Of a stretch of DNA of 11,758 bases, positions 7,534-11,758 are shown one piece after another. How positions within the stretch are numbered: the first letter of the stretch is position 1; each line of letters opens with the position of its first letter. Source of the DNA: Alphaproteobacteria bacterium. GTDB taxonomy: Bacteria > Pseudomonadota > Alphaproteobacteria > Micavibrionales > Micavibrionaceae. Location of the stretch: contig JAGLKL010000023.1 in NCBI GenBank assembly GCA_023141075.1, positions 1 to 11,758 on the forward strand, written 5' to 3'. The translations under genes were made by a program, and so were the position numbers. The notes beneath the pieces were generated by a model. The model searched no databases. It had not been told where the DNA came from and saw only the letters and a list, made by a program, of their open reading frames with translations.

Positions 7534-8010
7534 TTAATAATTTAAATAACCGGATTTGTTATACACACCGAGCGGAGCATCGTCGTCGCCGTCATAATAC
7601 ACAAAATACATGCCGTTTTTTTCTGACTCTGTGATTTTGAACACGTAGTCAATAAACTCTAAAACGCGTTTTTGATCAAAAGAAGAGAGCCTGATAAACG
7701 GCTCACCAACACGCAAAACAGGGATATTATCACGATCCATGTATTGTTCTTTAACAATTTCCATTGTGTAGAAATCACGTAAAATAATCTTTTCATCGCC
7801 CGGATTATCGATCCAGTCAACTGGAGACCAGCTATCCATATCTTTTTCTGAACGCTGTTTTATTTTTTGTTGCCCGACATAAGGGTCAAAGTCGTGCTTA
7901 TACCCTTCGTGGTGGATAAAATCCCAATATAACGCCTTATCAGCAACAGATTGGCTTGAGAACCCAACCATCGCCAGAGAGAGAAGAAGAAAGAGTCCGA
8001 AAATACGCAT
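7534..8010 (-). CDS. Small exported protein of unknown function
   Basis: A 158-aa protein that I do not recognise. It begins with a clean signal peptide (MRIFGLFLLLSLAM, probable cleavage after SVA at about residue 26), so it should be periplasmic or secreted. The mature part is rich in aromatic and acidic residues (ALYWDFIHHEGYKHDF, a YYDGDDDAP cluster near the C-terminus) and ends YLNY. There are no cysteines and no transmembrane helix after the signal. Starts at ATG 8019, GTG 8013 and ATG 8010 are all in frame. AAGGA (8020-8024) abuts ATG 8019 but sits 9 nt from ATG 8010, so 8010 is preferred. It is divergent to the FlgC-like gene and shares a 114-bp intergenic region with it. Confidence 0.75.
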   Translation of the reverse strand: MRIFGLFLLLSLAMVGFSSQSVADKALYWDFIHHEGYKHDFDPYVGQQKIKQRSEKDMDSWSPVDWIDNPGDEKIILRDFYTMEIVKEQYMDRDNIPVLRVGEPFIRLSSFDQKRVLEFIDYVFKITESEKNGMYFVYYDGDDDAPLGVYNKSGYLNY

Positions 8011-8063
8011 CACAAACATTCCTTAACTAAATATAAACCATCTTTTGCTATTTATGCCACCTT

Positions 8064-8087
8064 GGTACTTGTGCCTTATGGGTACTT
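8064..8087. promoter_or_regulatory. Direct repeat GGTACTT x2, possible operator
   Basis: GGTACTT occurs at 8064-8070 and 8081-8087, a 17-bp period, in the divergent intergenic region. The second copy ends 2 bp before the candidate -35 hexamer of the FlgC-like gene. The position suggests a site for an activator or repressor, but no regulator can be named. Confidence 0.3.
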
Positions 8088-8089
8088 AA

Positions 8090-8118
8090 ATAACATTTAA
8101 CCGGCATCATGGTATAAT
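8090..8118 (+). promoter_or_regulatory. Promoter of the FlgC-like gene, probably giving a leaderless transcript
   Basis: A perfect TATAAT (8113-8118), extended by GG just before it, follows ATAACA (8090-8095, 4 of 6 against TTGACA) with a 17-bp spacer. The usual start point, 7 nt after the -10 box, falls on the A of ATG 8125. No ribosome-binding site can fit between the -10 box and that ATG. Confidence 0.6.
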
Positions 8119-8124
8119 AAAATC

Positions 8125-8520
8125 ATGGAAAATACCATTGGAATAGCAATTACTGGTCTAAATTCTGCATCTTTGCGTCTATACGCAAGCGCTTCGAACA
8201 TTGCTCATATACGAAGCACAGGGTCATTAACCGATGAAAACTACCCTGCATATGAAGCAAAAACAACACAATCGACAACTACCGGCTCCGGCGGTGTTCT
8301 TACAAAAATTGTAACAAGAGAACCGTCCACTACCATATCCTTTGACTCAAACGCCCCTTACGCCGACGAAAACGGTATGGTCAAAGCCCCATACGTCAAT
8401 CTTGAAGAAGAACTTGTTACCATGAAAATGGCTGAACAGGCTTATAAAGCGAACGCTGAAACCATCCGGGCTCAGGGGAAAATGTTTGATACCCTGATTG
8501 GTATTATGAAAGAAGATTAG
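8125..8520 (+). CDS. Orphan FlgC-like flagellar rod protein
   Basis: A 131-aa protein close to the size of FlgC (about 135-140 aa), a proximal-rod component of the flagellar basal body. The N-terminus (ITGLNSASLRLYASASNIAH, residues 9-28) matches the rod-protein pattern in which a helix ends in ASNxAN. The middle has ADENGMVKAPYVNLEEELV, and the C-terminal helix AEQAYKANAETI...MFDTLIGIM is the usual flagellar rod/hook C-terminal motif. No flagellar genes flank it: its neighbours are an exported unknown protein and an amidase, and a terminator follows directly. It therefore looks like a monocistronic orphan copy. It may be a real rod subunit from a scattered flagellar regulon, or a paralogue with another export or envelope role. 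Its mRNA appears leaderless. Confidence 0.78.
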   Translation: MENTIGIAITGLNSASLRLYASASNIAHIRSTGSLTDENYPAYEAKTTQSTTTGSGGVLTKIVTREPSTTISFDSNAPYADENGMVKAPYVNLEEELVTMKMAEQAYKANAETIRAQGKMFDTLIGIMKED

Positions 8521-8557
8521 GCAAGCACCCAATTCTTTTTTTAACAAAAATAACCCG

Positions 8558-8579
8558 GCACGCTTATGCGTGCTTTTTT
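8558..8579 (+). terminator. Rho-independent terminator of the FlgC-like gene
   Basis: The perfect 6-bp stem GCACGC/GCGTGC encloses a TTAT loop and is followed by six T residues. It lies 37 bp after the FlgC-like stop codon. Its loop contains the ATG at 8566, an upstream in-frame start for the amidase, which argues against that start. Confidence 0.85.
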
Positions 8580-8617
8580 AACGCAAAAATGCTTTAGGTA
8601 TTTAAAGACGGTTATAT

Positions 8618-8646
8618 TTGCTTTAGATATTTTCAGGTTATATAAA
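8618..8646 (+). promoter_or_regulatory. Candidate promoter of the amidase gene
   Basis: TTGCTT (8618-8623) and TATAAA (8641-8646, 5 of 6) are separated by exactly 17 bp. Transcription would start near 8653 and leave a leader of about 54 nt before ATG 8707. The site lies between the FlgC terminator and the amidase. Confidence 0.45.
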
Positions 8647-8706
8647 TATAGGGAGGAGATTCATCAGCGTTTCCCAAAAGTCAAACATCAAAGCTATTAT
8701 CTTTAC

Positions 8707-9987
8707 ATGACCATCCAAAAAAGCCTTTGGGCCATTTTGTCATTATGCCTTTTATTAATCTGGAGCACACCGGCAAGTGCTTTGGACATTAAATCTCTGC
8801 GCTTTGGATCACACCCTGACAAAATCCGCCTTGTCGTGGATATGGATAACACCGTCGATTTTCGCGTTTTTACCCTGAGCCAGCCATATCGTCTTGTTAT
8901 CGACTTGCCTGAATTTTCATGGCACACAGGTGCTACACAAACACCGCCTAACGCCATTGTTTCAGACATTCGCCAAGGACAGCTTATGCCCGGCATATCA
9001 CGCATTGTCTTTGACTTAAAAGCCCCTGCGACCGTACAAAACGCCTTCCTTTTGCCAAGCGGGAACGGCCAGAATAATACACGGCTGGTCATTGATTACA
9101 AAAAAGTAAGTTTCACCGCTTTTAAGGAACAAACAAGCACGATACACGGTACGCTGAAAGTCGAAAACTATAAGTCACCTTCCGGCACTACCACACGTGC
9201 AAAGAGCTACGCAACCATAAAAGACGGTATTCCTCACCCACCATCAAACGCCATTAGGCCAAGACAAAACAACAGAGATACTGTGGTAAGAAATCCCGTT
9301 ATTATCCTTGATCCGGGTCATGGCGGTGTAGATCCGGGCGCAATCGGTAAAAACGGAGTTTATGAAAAAACTGTTGTCCTGAGCATTGCCAAAGAACTCA
9401 AAAGGCAGCTCTTGTCCACAGGAAAATATCAGGTTTACGTAACGCGTGAAACCGACACTTTCATCAAACTGAGAGATCGCGTGAAATTCGCCCGCAATCA
9501 TGGGGGTGATTTATTCATATCGCTGCATGCTGATTCAATTAAGAAAAAAAACGTACGCGGAACCTCCATATACACTTTATCGAAAAAATCATCCGACGCA
9601 CAAACAGCAGCTCTGGCGCGTAAAGAAAACCAGGCAGACCTGATCGCCGGAGTTGACCTCAACATTGAAGACGAGCAGGTCGCTTTTATTCTGGGAGATT
9701 TTCTGATGAATGAAACCATGAACCAGTCAAAATTTCTAGCCAACACAATCGTAAGAACATTAAACACGCAAGGGATCAAAGTCTTGCAAAATCCCCACCG
9801 TTACGCAGGGTTTGCTGTTCTTAAAGCCCCGGATATTCCTTCCGTGCTCATTGAAACAGGCTTCATGTCTAACCCAAGCGAAGCCCGCCTTCTGACCCAG
9901 AAAGAGCACCAGACAAAGATCGCTTCATCAATTCGCAAAGGCATCAATGCTTACTTTAAACACGTCACCATGAATGAGCAAAATTAG
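8707..9987 (+). CDS. amiC: N-acetylmuramoyl-L-alanine amidase, AmiC type (AMIN + Amidase_3)
   Basis: A 426-aa periplasmic zinc amidase that cuts the bond between MurNAc and the stem peptide of peptidoglycan, typically during daughter-cell separation. A signal peptide (residues 1-25, ending PASA) precedes an AMIN domain (about 26-145), which targets the enzyme to the septum or peptidoglycan. A linker and an Amidase_3 catalytic domain (about 198-420) follow. The expected zinc and catalytic residues are present: H205 (DPGHGG), E220 (VYEKTV), H274 (SLHAD) and E383 (ETGF). The region between H274 and E383 (about 285-345) would hold the autoinhibitory helix that EnvC/NlpD-type activators displace. 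The frame is open back to ATG 8566, but that codon is in a terminator loop and upstream of the likely promoter. ATG 8707 gives a standard signal peptide, although its own ribosome-binding site is weak. Confidence 0.92.
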   Translation: MTIQKSLWAILSLCLLLIWSTPASALDIKSLRFGSHPDKIRLVVDMDNTVDFRVFTLSQPYRLVIDLPEFSWHTGATQTPPNAIVSDIRQGQLMPGISRIVFDLKAPATVQNAFLLPSGNGQNNTRLVIDYKKVSFTAFKEQTSTIHGTLKVENYKSPSGTTTRAKSYATIKDGIPHPPSNAIRPRQNNRDTVVRNPVIILDPGHGGVDPGAIGKNGVYEKTVVLSIAKELKRQLLSTGKYQVYVTRETDTFIKLRDRVKFARNHGGDLFISLHADSIKKKNVRGTSIYTLSKKSSDAQTAALARKENQADLIAGVDLNIEDEQVAFILGDFLMNETMNQSKFLANTIVRTLNTQGIKVLQNPHRYAGFAVLKAPDIPSVLIETGFMSNPSEARLLTQKEHQTKIASSIRKGINAYFKHVTMNEQN

Positions 9988-10125
9988 CACGGCGCAAAAC
10001 TGTTGCATAATTGCACCAAACGGTATAACTGCGACAAAAAAAGCAAAAACCTCTTGAAAAACACCCCACTTTGTATAAAGAGTCTATATACAATGAGAGT
10101 CATATTTGTTCGTGAATTTATGTAG

Positions 10126-10139
10126 TTGCCATGCGGCAA
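10126..10139. promoter_or_regulatory. Small inverted repeat upstream of the lipoprotein gene
   Basis: TTGCC-ATGC-GGCAA is a perfect 5-bp inverted repeat about 71 bp before ATG 10211. It could be an operator or a weak hairpin in the mRNA leader. In the same 223-bp gap AGAGTC occurs twice (10079-10084 and 10096-10101, 17 bp apart) beside an AT-rich stretch with TACAAT (10089-10094). I could not pair that hexamer with a -35 box. Confidence 0.25.
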
Positions 10140-10210
10140 TGAATCTGCAACGATCAAAATTAAAGAGATCAAAGAAGTTAAGTTAACGATATACAAGACG
10201 AGGAATAAAA

Positions 10211-10414
10211 ATGAAAAAAATAGCTGCAACATTTTGCCTATTAGGCGCAACACTTGCTCTTTCCGCATGTAGCTCCACTACAAAAGGCGATGCTGATATG
10301 ACACAACCATATTCAATGGAACGTACTGCAACATACAGTGGAGAAATGCCTGCGGCAACACCGTCTCGTGTGGCTCCTGCTGAGAAAGTGTTCAGAAGAG
10401 CTCAAACAAAATAA
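10211..10414 (+). CDS. Small outer-membrane-type lipoprotein, unknown function
   Basis: A 67-aa prelipoprotein. Its signal peptide (MKKIAATFCLLGATLALSAC) ends in the lipobox LSAC, with C20 as the acylated residue. Serines at the following positions, and no aspartate at +2, favour sorting to the outer membrane. The mature part is only 48 residues, Thr/Pro/Ala-rich and probably unstructured, ending in the basic sequence FRRAQTK with a C-terminal lysine. GAGGA lies 7 nt before the ATG, a good ribosome-binding site. It is monocistronic: 223 bp separate it from the amidase and a strong terminator follows. I do not recognise the family. Its size and terminal lysine recall Braun-type lipoproteins, but it lacks their helical heptads. 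Confidence 0.8.
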   Translation: MKKIAATFCLLGATLALSACSSTTKGDADMTQPYSMERTATYSGEMPAATPSRVAPAEKVFRRAQTK

Positions 10415-10751
10415 GTTTTAAAAACTGGGATGCCGTTGAAGATAACCGCTTTTTCGTGCCCTCTATAAGCTTTTTTAAAAAAGACTGTCCCTAAGACAGT
10501 CTTTTTATTATAGTAGTTTAACTCAAGAATAGTGCAGAATTGCGCCGATGATTTTTTTGAGAATCAGGTATAATTTCTTAGGGTCTAAACCCATAGCTTT
10601 TATCCATTCTGCGCAGATAATCAACCTGTTCCCATTGGGTAGAAAATTCATCAAGCAAAATGTATTATTCTTAAGTTAGGCTACTATATATATCGAGAGA
10701 AAGAATGAGAATCAGCATAACAAGAGCATCAAAGGCTATAGAAAGAAAATC
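10415..10751. other. Intergenic region between the lipoprotein and a membrane protein
   Basis: These 337 bp hold the lipoprotein terminator (10478-10506), a TATAAT hexamer without a clear -35 (10569-10574) followed by the imperfect palindrome GGGTCTAAACCC (10581-10592), and a loose inverted pair GTGCAGAAT (10532-10540) / ATTCTGCGC (10606-10614). A 19-codon open frame starts at 10705. No RNA gene is recognisable. Confidence 0.5.
10478..10506 (+). terminator. Rho-independent terminator after the lipoprotein gene
   Basis: A perfect 12-bp stem with a CCTAA loop (core GACTGTC/GACAGTC) has an A-tract on the left and a T-tract on the right. It lies 63 bp after the stop codon. The A and T tracts make it potentially active in both directions. 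Confidence 0.88.
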
Positions 10752-10764
10752 ATGCAAACACTAA
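10705..10764 (+). CDS. Possible 19-codon upstream reading frame
   Basis: ATG 10705 opens a frame of 19 basic-rich codons (MRISITRASKAIERKSCKH) that ends at TAA 10762-10764, overlapping the start of the next gene by 13 bp in another frame. A purine-rich GAGAGAAAG stands before it, while the downstream ATG 10752 has only a weak purine stretch. That arrangement would allow translational coupling. The frame is short enough to be chance. Confidence 0.2.
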   Translation: MRISITRASKAIERKSCKH

Positions 10765-11093
10765 AAAAACTTATCTTATTTTTCGGGTGCAACATCATCG
10801 GATTTTCTTTATTTCCACTTCTCTATGTCATAAGCATAAAAACAGGTATTATCGACATCAATGCCGAAGACTTTGACACTTCCAACTTCTTTTTAAGCAC
10901 AGCAGAAATTTCCGGCGTTGGTACAATTCCTGTACCTATCATGCTTTCTTTTCCTACACTGACATGGATTATTTGCGCACTCTTTAGCCTTTCCTACTTT
11001 TTTGTCAGCAAAAGATGGCGACGCTTTTTCCTGCTTGCACCAATTCTTCTGCCGTTTATGCACGGTTTCGTTATTATGCTGAAATATTCCTAG
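10752..11093 (+). CDS. Small integral membrane protein, unknown function
   Basis: A 113-aa protein I cannot assign. Three hydrophobic segments are visible: about residues 8-28 (LFFGCNIIGFSLFPLLYVI), 58-84 (ending at SYFFVSKRW) and 91-109 (FFLLAPILLPFMHGFVIML). The loop between the first two (IDINAEDFDTSN) is acidic, and the short loop KRWRR between the last two is basic. By the positive-inside rule this puts KRWRR in the cytoplasm and the acidic loop in the periplasm. It converges on the L,D-transpeptidase gene, 47 bp away. The ribosome-binding site is weak, so expression may depend on coupling to the short frame just upstream. Confidence 0.6.
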   Translation: MQTLKKLILFFGCNIIGFSLFPLLYVISIKTGIIDINAEDFDTSNFFLSTAEISGVGTIPVPIMLSFPTLTWIICALFSLSYFFVSKRWRRFFLLAPILLPFMHGFVIMLKYS

Positions 11094-11105
11094 GCAATAT
11101 GCCTA
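11091..11105. terminator. Weak hairpin between convergent genes
   Basis: TAGGCA-ATA-TGCCTA forms a 6-bp stem that includes the stop codon of the membrane-protein gene. A second weak stem AATAC/GTATT follows, with only a short T-run. It might help end transcription from either side, but it lacks a proper U-tract. Confidence 0.25.
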
Positions 11106-11140
11106 ATACCAATTCGTATTCTTTAAAATGATAATCCGGT

Positions 11141-11758
11141 CTAAGTATTGTTTTCATCGCCTTCTTTGGAAGGTTTAACCGGAGGAGTAACAATAGTAGA
11201 TTGCGCCTTCTTCTCATCACGTTCCGGGATTTCAGGCTTTTCTTTGGGTCGAACAATCGCAGTTGTCGGCTCTTCCTTCCCTTTTTCTTCCTTGGCTACC
11301 GTCTCTTCTTCCCTGTTATCCGCCTTCTTATACGCATAATCATTATCTTCAGTGCCCTTATTTTCCTTGTAATAGCGTGCAATACGTACAGGATAACCTT
11401 TTCGCTCACGCAAAGAGTTGCGGATTTTCGCCCAGTTAAGACGTTCAGCATACTCCCCGGCTTTTTCAATAATAAAAGCCATGTCCTCATCGGTGAATTT
11501 CTGCTGCTCAACAATGCCCATTTCTTCCATCTTTATAGCCTGCTCCAAATCAGGGTGTGCTTCCAGATATAGTTCATTGTCAATCCATGCGACCTTTATG
11601 GGCTGGTTAACCACATTGACCGGTGTACCGATCGGAGCTTGCTCGAAAAACGTGATGATGTCTTCAGGATAAAGACGGATACATCCGCTGCTAACCCGTC
11701 GACCAATACCAAAAGGACGATTCGTGCCATGCATCGCATAAGTCGGCCAACCCAGATA
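11141..11758 (-). CDS. L,D-transpeptidase, YkuD family (5' end cut by window edge)
   Basis: The last 205 residues are visible; the start lies beyond the right edge. The catalytic signature of YkuD domains is complete: HGT (H10 of the visible part) and SSGCIRL with the nucleophile C26. It is followed by the usual domain end (PVNVVNQPIKVAWIDNELYLEAHP). These periplasmic enzymes form 3-3 cross-links between diaminopimelates or attach proteins to peptidoglycan. After the domain comes an unusually long, charged, low-complexity tail of about 100 residues, rich in Glu, Lys and Pro, ending GDENNT. An internal ATG at 11734 exists, but the reading frame and the conserved WPTYAMHGT context continue upstream of it, so it is not the start. 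It converges on the membrane-protein gene. Confidence 0.92.
   Translation of the reverse strand, partial: YLGWPTYAMHGTNRPFGIGRRVSSGCIRLYPEDIITFFEQAPIGTPVNVVNQPIKVAWIDNELYLEAHPDLEQAIKMEEMGIVEQQKFTDEDMAFIIEKAGEYAERLNWAKIRNSLRERKGYPVRIARYYKENKGTEDNDYAYKKADNREEETVAKEEKGKEEPTTAIVRPKEKPEIPERDEKKAQSTIVTPPVKPSKEGDENNT

Noticed and set aside
7671..7681. TTGATCAAA, resembling an FNR site
   Set aside because: The half-sites have no 4-bp spacer, and it lies inside the exported-protein coding sequence.
8566..8706. In-frame N-terminal extension of the amidase starting at ATG 8566
   Set aside because: The ATG is in the loop of the FlgC-like terminator and upstream of the best promoter; the extension has no signal-peptide character, whereas ATG 8707 starts a standard one.
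11148..11734. Several plus- and minus-strand frames overlapping the L,D-transpeptidase
   Set aside because: All are shadows of the gene carrying the SSGCIRL catalytic motif.
1..11758. CRISPR arrays, tRNA or rRNA genes, phage genes, toxin-antitoxin pairs
   Set aside because: I saw no regularly spaced repeats, cloverleaf-like or rRNA-like sequence, or recognisable proteins of these kinds on either strand.

Overview
The window looks like chromosomal DNA of a Gram-negative bacterium, most likely an alphaproteobacterium with an AT-leaning genome (Rhodospirillales- or Micavibrio-like). This is inference from gene content: a large MscS channel with a DUF3772-like N-terminus, a TPR-methyltransferase with the YETFPYPRW signature, an orphan FlgC-like protein, an AMIN/Amidase_3 amidase and a YkuD L,D-transpeptidase. 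I see no rRNA, tRNA, CRISPR array, prophage genes or complete insertion sequence.

Left part (1-1008): a Crp/Fnr-family regulator runs leftward off the window edge. It carries the ExxSR recognition motif of the FNR class. A near-perfect FNR-type box lies just upstream of its start, which suggests autoregulation. The rest of the intergenic region holds a 95-bp AT-rich inverted-repeat element with 22-bp arms (20/22 paired) bounded by TA. It looks like a MITE, and its right arm overlaps a perfect TATAAT placed to serve the next gene.

Centre (1009-8010): a rightward 801-aa MscS-type channel converges on a leftward set of genes. In transcription order these are a small exported protein of unknown function (8010-7534), a TPR-plus-SAM-methyltransferase protein (7410-5515), a short AsmA-like inner-membrane protein (5373-4546) and an RsmC-like 16S rRNA guanine-N2 methyltransferase (4502-3465). 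The last two probably form an operon. A C-rich island with three CACCG repeats lies upstream of the TPR-methyltransferase.

Right part (8011-11758): rightward genes encode an orphan FlgC-like rod protein that appears to be transcribed as a leaderless mRNA, an exported N-acetylmuramoyl-L-alanine amidase, a 67-aa lipoprotein ending in lysine and a 113-aa membrane protein. An L,D-transpeptidase enters from the right edge on the opposite strand. Peptidoglycan cleavage (amidase) and cross-linking (L,D-transpeptidase), plus a small outer-membrane-type lipoprotein, give this part a cell-envelope theme, but each gene seems to have its own transcription unit.

Most genes are ordinary. The items most worth a second look are the MITE-like element with its promoter overlap, the FNR-box/ExxSR autoregulatory pair with a cysteine-rich regulator tail, the leaderless orphan FlgC, and the lysine-ended lipoprotein. 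I did not find a convincing new multi-gene system.
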